DNA of 22,407 nucleotides, from the NCBI GenBank assembly GCA_905198835.1, contig CAJKDY010000020.1:1-22407 (forward strand). Reading direction: 5' to 3'. Below, piece by piece: positions 1 to 7,648 of the stretch. A model generated the notes under the pieces. The model worked only from the letters and a program-made list of their open reading frames with translations. It searched no databases and was not told the DNA's origin. Source of the DNA: an uncultured Eubacteriales bacterium (GTDB taxonomy: Bacteria; Bacillota; Clostridia; Oscillospirales; Oscillospiraceae). Each line of letters opens with the position of its first letter. The first letter of the stretch is position 1. A program made the translations under genes and the position numbers.

Positions 1-2
1 GG

Positions 3-1304
3 GCCCGTGGCGCCATGATCACCGACGTGGCCATCCTGGTGGTGGCCGCCGACGATGGCATCATGCCCCAGACCGTGGAGTCCATCAACCACGCCAAGGC
101 CGCTAAGATCCCGGTCATCGTGGCCATCAACAAGATGGATAAGCCCGAGGCCAACCCCGAGCGTATCAAGCAGCAGCTCACCGAGTACGAGCTGGTGGCC
201 GAGGAGTGGGGTGGCGAGACCATCATCTGCCCCATCTCCGCCAAGACCGGCCAGGGCATCGACAACCTGCTGGAAATGGTCACCCTCACCGCCGACGTCC
301 AGGAGCTGAAGGCCAATCCCGACCGCACCGCCCACGGCGCGGTCATCGAGGCCAGGCTGGACAAGGGCCGCGGCCCTGTGGCGACGTTGCTGGTGCAAAA
401 CGGCACCTTGAAGCAGGGCGACGTCATCATTGCCGGCACCGCTGTAGGCCGTGTCCGGGCCATGACCAACGCCGCGGGCAAAAAGGTCACAGAGGCCGGG
501 CCCTCCGTCCCTGTGGAGATCACCGGCATGAGCGAGGTCCCCGGCGCGGGAGACGACTTCCACGCCGTGGCCGACGAGCGCATGGCCCGCGAGCTGGTGG
601 AGCAGCGCAAGCATGAGCAGAAGGCCGCTGCCGCCGGGCCCCAGAACCAGAAGGTCACGTTGGAGGACCTGTTCAGCCAGATCCAGCAGGGGGAGATCAA
701 GGACCTGAACGTTATCGTCAAGGCCGACGTTCAGGGCTCCGCCGAGGCCATCAAGGCCAGTTTGGAGAAGATCGCCAACGACGAGGTCCGGGTCCGGGTC
801 ATCCACTGCGCCGTGGGCGCCATCAACGAATCCGACGTGACCCTGGCTGCCACCAGCAAGGCCATCATCGTGGGCTTCAACGTCCGGCCTGACAACAACG
901 CCCGGGACACCGCCCACCGCATGAATGTGGACCTGCGCCTTTACAGCGTGATCTACGACGCCATCAACGAGATCGAGGCCGCCATGAAGGGCATGCTGGC
1001 TCCCAAGTTCCGGGAGGTCTCCCTGGGCGAGGCGGAGGTCCGCCAGGTGTTCAAGATCACCGGCGCGGGCATCGTGGCCGGCTGCTATGTCCAGACCGGG
1101 CACATCCAGCGTGGCGCGCATCTGCGGCTCATCCGGGACAATATCATCATCCATGAGGGCGTCATCGCCACTCTCAAGCGCTTTAAGGACGACGTGAAGG
1201 ACGTGGCCGAGGGCTACGAGTGCGGCATCACCATCGAAAAGTACGGCGACGTCAAGGAAGGCGACATCATCGAGGCTTTTATCCTGGAGCAGATCGAGGT
1301 CTAA
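3..1304 (+). CDS. infB: Translation initiation factor IF-2, C-terminal part (5' end cut by window)
   Basis: IF-2 is the GTPase that brings initiator fMet-tRNA to the 30S subunit and promotes subunit joining. The reading frame is open from base 3 and begins inside the G domain: the residues before the first ATG read ARGA, followed by ITDVAILVVAADDG, which in IF-2 lies just after the DTPGH switch. The apparent ATG at 15 is therefore internal and the true start is upstream of the window. The G4 motif NKMD and G5 motif SAK are visible, followed by domain II (start of the beta barrel near GAVIEARLDKGRGPVATLLV), the linker helix, and the C-terminal tRNA-binding domain (VFKITGAGIVAGCYVQTG), ending with ILEQIEV and TAA. 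Length and order match the last half of a normal IF-2. It is the first gene of the rbfA-nrnA-truB cluster here. Recognition is secure; only the missing N-terminus is unknown. Confidence 0.97.
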   Translation, partial: ARGAMITDVAILVVAADDGIMPQTVESINHAKAAKIPVIVAINKMDKPEANPERIKQQLTEYELVAEEWGGETIICPISAKTGQGIDNLLEMVTLTADVQELKANPDRTAHGAVIEARLDKGRGPVATLLVQNGTLKQGDVIIAGTAVGRVRAMTNAAGKKVTEAGPSVPVEITGMSEVPGAGDDFHAVADERMARELVEQRKHEQKAAAAGPQNQKVTLEDLFSQIQQGEIKDLNVIVKADVQGSAEAIKASLEKIANDEVRVRVIHCAVGAINESDVTLAATSKAIIVGFNVRPDNNARDTAHRMNVDLRLYSVIYDAINEIEAAMKGMLAPKFREVSLGEAEVRQVFKITGAGIVAGCYVQTGHIQRGAHLRLIRDNIIIHEGVIATLKRFKDDVKDVAEGYECGITIEKYGDVKEGDIIEAFILEQIEV

Positions 1305-1332
1305 GAGGACGTTTCGGAAAGGGGAGAGGACC

Positions 1333-1707
1333 ATGAGTGGCATTTTATCTTATTTTCGTGGCCACCGGGGCCTTTGCGTCACCCAGCTAGCGCTGATCGC
1401 GCTGTTGGGTGTGGTGGGCATGGTCTGGGGCAAGCCCTGGATGTTCCTGCCCTTTCTGATGCTGACGGCGCTGAGCTGGGCCTGGAGTGGTGGGAGGTGG
1501 CTGCTCTATTTCTGGACCGGCTTGTATCTGGCCGTTGAGACCTACCAGGCGTTCCAGCCGGAGCTGCTGGCCCAGATCAAGCCGGGGGACTACTCTCTGG
1601 CACTGTCGCTGGTGATCATGCTGATCTTTATGCTGGTTACTGTAGGCGGCACCTACAAAGATAAGGGGCGTTCCGCTTCGGGCACGCCTGGACGCAGACT
1701 TCACTGA
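1333..1707 (+). CDS. Small membrane protein of unknown function, four predicted helices
   Basis: I do not recognise this 124-residue protein. It has four hydrophobic stretches at about residues 14-33, 36-52, 55-72 and 86-107, separated by short loops, and a polar, basic, Gly/Arg-rich C-terminus. Trp, Phe and Leu are abundant, as expected of a real membrane protein and not of a chance frame. A good ribosome binding site (GGGGAGAGG at 1320-1328) precedes the ATG, and the gene fits between infB (28 bases upstream) and rbfA (16 bases downstream) in the same direction, so it is probably co-transcribed. In most genomes infB and rbfA are neighbours, or are separated by small RNA-binding proteins, so its presence here is unusual. 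No catalytic motif is visible. Minus-strand frames across it lack a ribosome binding site and membrane-like composition, and I do not prefer them. Confidence 0.75.
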   Translation: MSGILSYFRGHRGLCVTQLALIALLGVVGMVWGKPWMFLPFLMLTALSWAWSGGRWLLYFWTGLYLAVETYQAFQPELLAQIKPGDYSLALSLVIMLIFMLVTVGGTYKDKGRSASGTPGRRLH

Positions 1708-1723
1708 TACAAGGGAGGTCCTT

Positions 1724-2071
1724 ATGGCATCTAACCGTATTGGCCGCATCAACGAGGATATCCAGCGGGAGCTTTCCGCCCTTATCCGCACGGTGAAGGA
1801 CCCCCGGGTCACCGGACTCATCTCCGTCACCGCCGTGGATACCACCCCCGACCTCAAATACGCCAAGGTCTATATCAGCGCCCTGGACAAGTCCACCTCC
1901 AAGGACGTGATGCGGGGTCTCAAGTCCGCCTCGGGCTACCTCCGCCGGGAGCTGGGCCACGCGTTGGACCTCAGAAGTGTGCCGGAGCTTGAATTTATCC
2001 AGGACGACTCCATTGACAAGGGCGCCCGTATTCTGGAGCTTCTGCGGGGCCTGGATAAAAAGGAGGACTGA
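1724..2071 (+). CDS. rbfA: Ribosome-binding factor A
   Basis: RbfA is a small KH-fold protein that binds immature 30S subunits and helps late 16S rRNA 5'-end maturation, especially in the cold. The 115-residue product has the family hallmarks: an N-terminal RIGRINEDIQRELSALI helix, then VKDPRVTGLISVTAVDTTPDLKYAKVYIS (KH-like core, cited here in pieces: KDPRV, VTAVDTT, YAKVYIS), and LRRELGHALDLRSVPELEFIQDDS near the end. Length is normal for the family. The ATG follows GGGAGGTCC-type Shine-Dalgarno sequence at 1712-1720. Position between infB and a DHH phosphoesterase is the standard Firmicutes arrangement. The stop codon is separated by only three bases from the next start, and the next gene's ribosome binding site lies inside its last codons, suggesting translational coupling. 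Confidence 0.96.
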   Translation: MASNRIGRINEDIQRELSALIRTVKDPRVTGLISVTAVDTTPDLKYAKVYISALDKSTSKDVMRGLKSASGYLRRELGHALDLRSVPELEFIQDDSIDKGARILELLRGLDKKED

Positions 2072-2074
2072 GCC

Positions 2075-3031
2075 GTGGATCACAAAGCCGCCGCCTCTCT
2101 GCTGGGGGGCTGGAACAATATTCTCATTCTGACCCACAAGCGGCCCGACGGTGATACCATCGGGTGCGCGGTGGGTCTATGCGCATTACTCAGGCAATGT
2201 GGGAAAAACGCGTGGGTACTGGAAAACCCCGACGCCACCACCCGCTTTACCCCCTATCTGGAGGGCTATGTGGCACCGGCGGACTTCGCCTATGATAAGG
2301 TGGTGGCCGTGGACGTGGCCGCCCTTGGCATGCTGACGCCCCAGGGCCGGGAGATCGCCGACCGCCGGGGCGTGGACCTGTGCGTGGACCACCACCCCTC
2401 CAACGAGCTCTATGCCAAGGCTACCTGTCTGGAGGCGGACAAGGCCGCCTGCGGCGAGATCATCTACAAGATCGTGGGCGAGCTAGGGCGGTTGGACGAT
2501 GCCATCGCCGCCATGCTGTACCTTGCCGTGTCCACCGACACCGGCTGCTTTGCCTACAACAACACCACCGCCAATACCCACGCCGTGGCCGCCGCGCTGA
2601 TGGAGCGGGACATCCCCTACCGGGAGATCAACAAGCGGCATTTTCGTACCAAGTCCATGGCCCGGATGCAGCTGGAAAGCCTGCTGATGCGCCACATGGA
2701 GACGCTGGAGGAGGGCAGGATCGTCCTCTCTGCCATCACCCTGGACGACATGGCCGCCCTGGGCGCCAGGGAGGAGGACGCCGAGGACATCGCCGCCTTT
2801 CTGGGCCAGATCGAGGGCGTGCTGGTCTCCGCCACCATTCGGGAGATCGAGGGGGGCGAGTGCAAGATCTCTCTGCGCACCGACCCGGATTACTTAAACG
2901 CCACCGATACCTGCGCTCTTCTGGGCGGCGGCGGACATAAAGCCGCCTCGGGCTGCACCGTGCCGGGCACGGTGGCCCAGGCCCAGGAGGCCATGAAGCA
3001 GGCGATCCTGACGGTGCTCCATGGGAACTAA
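2075..3031 (+). CDS. nrnA: DHH/DHHA1 phosphoesterase, bifunctional oligoribonuclease / pAp phosphatase NrnA type
   Basis: Members of this family degrade very short RNAs (nanoRNA), dephosphorylate 3'-phosphoadenosine 5'-phosphate and some cleave linear dinucleotides. The 318-residue protein shows the DHH domain metal ligands: HKRPDGDTIG (Asp25, Asp27), VVAVDVA (Asp80) and the DHH triad in CVDHHPSN (105-107), with DTGCF further on as another ligand region. The DHHA1 substrate-binding domain ends in the Gly-rich loop GGGGHKAASG (284-293). The start is GTG at 2075, chosen because a perfect AGGAGG lies at 2061-2066 with 8 bases of spacing. It overlaps truB by 11 bases. Its position between rbfA and truB is typical of Firmicutes nrnA. 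Which of the possible substrates dominates cannot be told from sequence alone. Confidence 0.93.
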   Translation: MDHKAAASLLGGWNNILILTHKRPDGDTIGCAVGLCALLRQCGKNAWVLENPDATTRFTPYLEGYVAPADFAYDKVVAVDVAALGMLTPQGREIADRRGVDLCVDHHPSNELYAKATCLEADKAACGEIIYKIVGELGRLDDAIAAMLYLAVSTDTGCFAYNNTTANTHAVAAALMERDIPYREINKRHFRTKSMARMQLESLLMRHMETLEEGRIVLSAITLDDMAALGAREEDAEDIAAFLGQIEGVLVSATIREIEGGECKISLRTDPDYLNATDTCALLGGGGHKAASGCTVPGTVAQAQEAMKQAILTVLHGN

Positions 3032-3893
3032 CGGCCTTTTGGTGGTGGATAAGCCCCAGGACTGGACCTCCATGGACGTGTGCGCCAAGCTCCGGGGCGT
3101 TTTTCATGAAAAGCGGGTAGGCCATGGTGGCACCCTGGACCCGCTGGCCACCGGGGTGCTGCCCGTCTTCGTCGGTCGGGCCACCCGGGCGGCGGACTTT
3201 GTGGCTGCGGGGGAGAAGGAGTATATCGCCACCCTCCGCCTGGGGGTCGCCACCAACACCCAGGACGTGACCGGGGAAATTGTAGAGACCCATACCGTAC
3301 CCGCAGACGCATTGACGCGCCTGCGGGCGCTTTTGCCTCAGTTTACCGGGCTCATCCAGCAGCTACCGCCCATGTACTCCGCCATCAAAAAAGAGGGCAA
3401 AAAACTCTACGAGCTGGCCAGGAAGGGCGTGGAGGTGGAGCGGCAGAGCCGGGCCATCACCATCTACGCCCTGGAGCTGACCGGCCAGGAGAGCCCGGCG
3501 GATTTCACCCTCCGGGTGGTCTGCTCCAAGGGCACCTATGTGCGCACCCTCTGCCACGACCTGGGCCAGGCCCTGGGCTGCGGCGGCTGCATGAGCGCTC
3601 TGCGCCGGACCCGTGTGGGGCAGTTTTCCATCGACCAGGCGGTGGCGCTGGAGGAGCTGGTCCACGCTGCCGACCCCGCCGCCTATCTGCGGGGGGTGGA
3701 GAGCTGCTTCGACGCGCCCAAGGTCAGCATCCAAGGCAAGGCCCTGCGGCTGGCCCTGTGCGGTAATCCCTTTCCCCTAAATGCTCCGGCGGGGGAGTAC
3801 AGGGTCTTTGACCCAGAGGGGAACTTTCTGCTCCTGGGTCGATGCGATGGGAAGGAATGCCGTATTGTTAAGAGCTTTTATGTCGAGGCGTAA
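3021..3893 (+). CDS. truB: tRNA pseudouridine(55) synthase TruB
   Basis: TruB isomerises U55 to pseudouridine in the T-loop of most tRNAs. The 290-residue product starts GLLVVDKPQDWTSMD, then has HGGTLDPLATGVLPV with the catalytic Asp at residue 40. Later family blocks are present: PPMYSAIKKEGKKLYELARKG, a KGTYVRTLCHDLG motif and a C-terminal PUA-like region (ALRLALCGNPFPL). Length is typical of Firmicutes TruB. The ATG at 3021 overlaps the end of nrnA, so translation is probably coupled. The gene ends immediately before a strong terminator hairpin, making it the last gene of the infB-side unit. The call is secure. Confidence 0.96.
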   Translation: MGTNGLLVVDKPQDWTSMDVCAKLRGVFHEKRVGHGGTLDPLATGVLPVFVGRATRAADFVAAGEKEYIATLRLGVATNTQDVTGEIVETHTVPADALTRLRALLPQFTGLIQQLPPMYSAIKKEGKKLYELARKGVEVERQSRAITIYALELTGQESPADFTLRVVCSKGTYVRTLCHDLGQALGCGGCMSALRRTRVGQFSIDQAVALEELVHAADPAAYLRGVESCFDAPKVSIQGKALRLALCGNPFPLNAPAGEYRVFDPEGNFLLLGRCDGKECRIVKSFYVEA

Positions 3894-3918
3894 AAAAACC
3901 TGCCGGCGGCAGGTTTTT
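3894..3918 (+). terminator. Rho-independent terminator after truB
   Basis: A perfect 11-base inverted repeat (AAAAACCTGCC at 3894-3904, GGCAGGTTTTT at 3908-3918) with a three-base loop begins at the first base after the truB stop. The right arm ends in five T. The A-run on the left gives it some potential in the other direction too. It should end the infB-truB transcript before ribF. Confidence 0.88.
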
Positions 3919-3930
3919 AGCCTCGAGCAA

Positions 3931-3945
3931 GGCGGCTATGCCGCC
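3931..3945 (+). other. Short GC hairpin between truB and ribF
   Basis: GGCGGC, loop TAT, GCCGCC form a six-base-pair all-GC hairpin starting 12 bases after the truB terminator and 16 bases before the ribF ribosome binding site (AGGGAGG, 3961-3967). There is no T-run after it, so it is not a second terminator by itself. It could affect ribF translation or be chance in GC-rich DNA. I see no clear sigma-A promoter in this gap. Confidence 0.35.
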
Positions 3946-3975
3946 GAAGCGGTGGTTGTTAGGGAGGCGTGACCA

Positions 3976-4875
3976 TTGAAGCCTGCAACAAAAGAAGTCA
4001 TTGCCCTGGGCTTTTTTGACGGGGTCCACCTGGGCCACGGCGCGCTGCTGCGGCGGTGCGCGGAGGTGGCGGCGCAGCGGGACGCGATCCCCGCCGCCTG
4101 TACCTTTGACGCCCACCCCATGACCCTGATCGCCGCAGAGGCACCGCCCCTTCTTACCACACCCGCCGAGCGGGCCAGGCTGATGGACGAGCTCTACGGC
4201 GTGGAGACGCTGCACATTGTCCCCTTTGACCGGGCCATGATGACCCTGCCCTGGGAGGACTTTGTCACCGATGTGCTGGTGGAGCGGTTCCACGCCTGCC
4301 ACGTGGTGGCCGGGTACGACTATCGCTTTGGCTACCGGGGCCAGGGCACCGCGGACAAGCTCCGGTGTCTCTGCGCCCGGCTGGGGCTGGGCTGCGACAT
4401 TGTGGGCGAGGTGACGCTGGAGGACCAGCGGGTGTCCTCCTCCGCCATCCGGGCCATGGTGGCCCACGGCGAGCTGGAGCGAGCCCGCCGCTTCCTGGGC
4501 CATCCCTACCGGCTGGCGGGGACCGTCCGCCACGGCAAGGGCCTGGGCCATACCCTGGGCTTTCCCACGGTCAATCTGGACCTGGACCCCAGGCTCCAGC
4601 TGCCCGCCTTTGGCGTCTACGCCGCTAGGGCTGAGCTGCCCGATGGAGCGAAGGCCCTGGCGGCGGTGAACGTGGGCCGACGGCCCACGGTGGACGACGG
4701 CGACGCCGTTACCGTAGAGGGCTTCTTACTGGACGTAGAGGGCCAGTTTTACGGTCGAAGCGTGGCGCTGGATCTCTACCACCGCCTCCGCCCGGAACGG
4801 AAATTTGACAGCTTAGAGGCCCTTCGCGGGGCTGTGATGGAAAATGCGGACCAGGTCCGGCGGTATTTCGCGTGA
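3976..4875 (+). CDS. ribF: Bifunctional riboflavin kinase / FAD synthetase
   Basis: RibF phosphorylates riboflavin to FMN and adenylylates FMN to FAD. The N-terminal nucleotidyltransferase domain shows ALGFFDGVHLGH (residues 10-21) and VSSSAIR, the family's ISSTxIR-like motif. The C-terminal kinase domain shows GKGLGHTLGFPTVNLD, FGVYAA, NVGRRPTV and FYGRSVALDLYHRLRPERKF. At 299 residues it is slightly short, mainly at the N-terminus. The start is TTG at 3976: an in-frame TGA lies at 3970-3972, AGGGAGG sits 8 bases before the TTG, and the FDGVHLGH motif follows within 20 residues, so no other start is plausible. The truB terminator lies upstream, so ribF may rely on read-through or on a promoter I could not identify. 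No FMN riboswitch is evident in the short gap. Its stop region holds the ribosome binding region of the next gene. Confidence 0.95.
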   Translation: MKPATKEVIALGFFDGVHLGHGALLRRCAEVAAQRDAIPAACTFDAHPMTLIAAEAPPLLTTPAERARLMDELYGVETLHIVPFDRAMMTLPWEDFVTDVLVERFHACHVVAGYDYRFGYRGQGTADKLRCLCARLGLGCDIVGEVTLEDQRVSSSAIRAMVAHGELERARRFLGHPYRLAGTVRHGKGLGHTLGFPTVNLDLDPRLQLPAFGVYAARAELPDGAKALAAVNVGRRPTVDDGDAVTVEGFLLDVEGQFYGRSVALDLYHRLRPERKFDSLEALRGAVMENADQVRRYFA

Positions 4876-4892
4876 GCGGGGAGGGGAAGACC

Positions 4893-6215
4893 ATGCTGGA
4901 ACGCACTGGCAAGCGGATCTACGGGGGCGGCTTCGCGCTGTGCGCGGCGCTGGTGGTCCTGGGTCTTACCGTAGGCGATCCCGGCCAGCTGCTGCCCGGT
5001 CTCGCGCGCATTTTGCGCAGCCAGGACATCCTGATCTCCGACTACTTTGCCATTGCCGGGCCCGCTGGAGCCTTTGCCAACGCCGCGGTCATCTGCGCCT
5101 TTTCCCTGGGCGTGATGCTCTGGTGCAAAATGCCCGTCAACGGCTACACCATTGTAGTCATCGGGCTGATGACCGGCTTTTCTTTCTTTGGCAAGAACCT
5201 TTTTAACACCCTGCCCATTTTACTGGGCACGGGGCTCTACGCTCTGGTCCGCCGGGAGCGGTTTTCCAAATACGCCGCCGTGGGGCTCATGGGCAGCGCC
5301 CTGGGGCCCTGCGTCAGCTTTTTCGCCTGGAGCGCGGGCTGGGGCCATATTGGCCTTGGCGTCCTCATCGGCGTGGTCATCGGCTTTTGCCTGCCGCCGC
5401 TGTCGGCCTATACCTACAAGCTCCAAAACGGTATGAACCTCTACAACCTGGGCTTTGCCTGCGGCCTTTTGGCGTTGGTCATTGTCCCGGTCATGGCGGC
5501 CATGGGCCGCTCGCCCACTACGCCGGCGGAGCACTGGTCCACGCAGTACCACCTGCCTATCGTCCTCTTCATGGGCGTTTTATGCGCGCTTTTGATCTTG
5601 CTGGGTACGCTGCTGGAGGGGAAGACCGCCTGGCATGGCCTGCGGGGTATTTTAAAGACCGCGGGCCGCGCGCCCAGCGACTACCTGCTGTCCTTCGGCC
5701 TGGGCGCGACCCTTGTGAATATGGGCCTGTGCGGCGCGGCGGCTCTGGCCTATCTGCTCCTCACCGGGGCTGACTTCAACGGCCCCATTCTGGGCGGTTT
5801 CTTCGCCATTGTGGGCTTTGCCGCCTTTGGCAAGCACCCGGGGAACATTATCCCCATCATGGCCGGCGTGGCCCTGGGCGGGGCGCTGCTCCACTCCTTT
5901 GACACCCCCGCGGTGCAGATGGCGGCTCTCTTTGGCACCACCCTGGCGCCGCTGTCGGGCCACTTTGGCTGGCCGGTGGGCGTGGTCGCCGGCTTTTTGC
6001 ATTCCTGTATCGTTCTCCGGGCCGGTGTGGCCGCCGAGGGGGTCAACCTCTACAATAACGGCTTCTCCGCGGGTATCCTGGCCATCGTGCTCTACGCGGT
6101 ACTGACCCCGCTGCTGGCCCGTCGCCGTCGCCGCAACACCTGGAGCGAGGACGAGTATTACCACGTGGTCACCGAGGACTCCGCCCAGGAGGCCCGGGAC
6201 CAGCTGGAGGAGTGA
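4893..6215 (+). CDS. Multi-pass membrane protein resembling DUF1576, with two homologous halves
   Basis: This is a 440-residue integral membrane protein with roughly ten or more hydrophobic segments and a polar cytoplasmic-looking tail from about residue 409 (RRRRRNTWSED onwards). I recognise it as like the DUF1576 family of clostridial membrane proteins, from memory; no function is established that I know of. The sequence shows an internal duplication: residues 49-201 and 262-404 align, each beginning SDY, each having FGK(N/H)xxNxxPI in the middle and each ending NLYN(L/N)GF followed by a hydrophobic helix. Such two-fold repeats are common in channels and transporters, so transport of a small solute is a fair inference. 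The ATG at 4893 is preferred over an in-frame GTG at 4872 because GGGAGGGGAAG lies just before the ATG. It follows ribF by 17 bases and precedes the MATE gene by 6. Confidence 0.82.
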   Translation: MLERTGKRIYGGGFALCAALVVLGLTVGDPGQLLPGLARILRSQDILISDYFAIAGPAGAFANAAVICAFSLGVMLWCKMPVNGYTIVVIGLMTGFSFFGKNLFNTLPILLGTGLYALVRRERFSKYAAVGLMGSALGPCVSFFAWSAGWGHIGLGVLIGVVIGFCLPPLSAYTYKLQNGMNLYNLGFACGLLALVIVPVMAAMGRSPTTPAEHWSTQYHLPIVLFMGVLCALLILLGTLLEGKTAWHGLRGILKTAGRAPSDYLLSFGLGATLVNMGLCGAAALAYLLLTGADFNGPILGGFFAIVGFAAFGKHPGNIIPIMAGVALGGALLHSFDTPAVQMAALFGTTLAPLSGHFGWPVGVVAGFLHSCIVLRAGVAAEGVNLYNNGFSAGILAIVLYAVLTPLLARRRRRNTWSEDEYYHVVTEDSAQEARDQLEE

Positions 6216-6221
6216 TCGGTC

Positions 6222-7592
6222 ATGGCCCAGCTTGATATGACCCACGGCGCGGTGGGCCGGGATATGCTCCGCTACGCCTGGCCGCTGATCCTGGGCAACC
6301 TCTTTCAGCTCTCCTATAATTTGGTGGACAGCGTCATCGCCGGGCGTTTTCTCGGCAAGGACGCCCTGGCCGCGGCGGGCACGGCCAGCCCCATTATGAA
6401 CATTCTGATCCTGGGCATCTCGGGCCTCAGTATGGGGGCGGGAGTGCTGATGAGCGAGTTTTTCGGCGCGGGGGAGCGGGAAAAGCTGAAGCGGGAGATG
6501 TCCACGGTGCTCCTCTTTGGCCTTTTTTTCTCCCTGACGGCCACCGCCCTGGGCGTGATCTTTACCACGCCGCTGCTCCGGGCGCTGGAGGTGCCGGCGG
6601 ATATCCTCTCTATGACCGGGGCCTACGTCCGCTTCATCTTCCTGGGCGTGCCCTTCACCTATTTTTATAACACCCTGGCCGCCGCTTTAAAGGCGGTGGG
6701 CGACTCCAAAACGCCGCTGAAGTTCCTCATGTTCTCCGCCTGCCTCAACGCCGCACTGGATGTGATCCTCATTGGCTGGCTGAGGCTGGGCCTTGTCTAT
6801 TCGGCGGTGGCCACGGTGGCGGCGGAGGCTTGCTCGGCGGTGATGTCTGTTTGCTATATCTACCGCCGAGTCCCGGAACTGGCGCTGGGCCGGGGCGAGC
6901 TGCGGCTGGATAAGCCCCTTTTGAAGATCACTCTGCGCTATGGTTCTACCACGGCCTTGCAGCAGTCCTGCCAGCCCATCGGCAAGCTGCTGATCCAGCG
7001 GTGCGTCAACTCTCTGGGCGTGGACGCCATGGCGGCCTTCAACGCCGTCACCCGCATCGACGACTTTGCCTTCACCCCCGAGCAGTCCATCGCCCAGGCC
7101 ATCACCACCTTCGTCGCCCAGAACCGGGGCCACGGCGTGAGGACCTTAGAGGACCGGCAGCGCATCTACCGGGGCTTCCGGGTGGGCCTTATCCTGGAGG
7201 CCTGCTACTGGGTGCTGATCTGCCTGGTGGCCGAGACGCTGAACCGGCCCATCATGCTCCTCTTTACCCAGGAGGGAAGCGCCGCCGATACCATTGCCAT
7301 GGGCTGCAGCTACCTCACCGTCATGGGCTTTTTCTACATCATGCCCGCCCTCTCCAACGGCATCCAGGGCTTCTTCCGGGGCTGCGGGCGGATGCGCGTC
7401 ACCCTGCTTTCCACCCTGATCCAGGTCTTCTTTCGGGTCACGGGGACCTACCTTTTGGCGCCCCGGATCGGCATCGTGGGCGTAGCCCTAGCCTGCGCGG
7501 TAGGCTGGCTTTTTATGATCGGCTACGAATACAGCTACTATTTCTGGAGCAAGACCCGCTGGAACCGGGGCCGGAGGCCCTTTGGTACATAA
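6222..7592 (+). CDS. MATE family multidrug / small-molecule antiporter
   Basis: MATE proteins export cationic drugs or metabolites in exchange for sodium ions or protons. The 456-residue length and about twelve hydrophobic segments fit the family. The N-terminus MTHGAVGRDMLRYAWPLILGNLFQLSYNLVDS (read in two parts here: PLILGNLFQLSYN and LVDSVIAGRFLG) is the classic first-helix signature, and GAGEREKLKRE follows helix 2 as usual. A second-half repeat begins near ITLRYGSTTALQQSCQPIG. GGAGGAG at 6206-6212, inside the end of the upstream gene, serves as ribosome binding site with 9 bases of spacing. It ends the ribF-containing group and is followed by a bidirectional terminator. The substrate cannot be predicted from sequence, and co-location with ribF does not by itself imply flavin export. 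Confidence 0.92.
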   Translation: MAQLDMTHGAVGRDMLRYAWPLILGNLFQLSYNLVDSVIAGRFLGKDALAAAGTASPIMNILILGISGLSMGAGVLMSEFFGAGEREKLKREMSTVLLFGLFFSLTATALGVIFTTPLLRALEVPADILSMTGAYVRFIFLGVPFTYFYNTLAAALKAVGDSKTPLKFLMFSACLNAALDVILIGWLRLGLVYSAVATVAAEACSAVMSVCYIYRRVPELALGRGELRLDKPLLKITLRYGSTTALQQSCQPIGKLLIQRCVNSLGVDAMAAFNAVTRIDDFAFTPEQSIAQAITTFVAQNRGHGVRTLEDRQRIYRGFRVGLILEACYWVLICLVAETLNRPIMLLFTQEGSAADTIAMGCSYLTVMGFFYIMPALSNGIQGFFRGCGRMRVTLLSTLIQVFFRVTGTYLLAPRIGIVGVALACAVGWLFMIGYEYSYYFWSKTRWNRGRRPFGT

Positions 7593-7603
7593 CAAGGCAT
7601 AAG

Positions 7604-7638
7604 AAAATAGCGTGGAGCAAAAAGCTCCACGCTATTTT
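7604..7638. terminator. Bidirectional rho-independent terminator between convergent MATE and glgP genes
   Basis: A perfect 15-base stem (AAAATAGCGTGGAGC at 7604-7618 and its complement at 7624-7638) with an AAAAA loop ends in a run of five T on the plus strand and TTTT on the minus strand. It lies between the stop codons of two convergent genes, so it can serve both. Confidence 0.93.
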
Positions 7639-7648
7639 TAGCTCTGCT

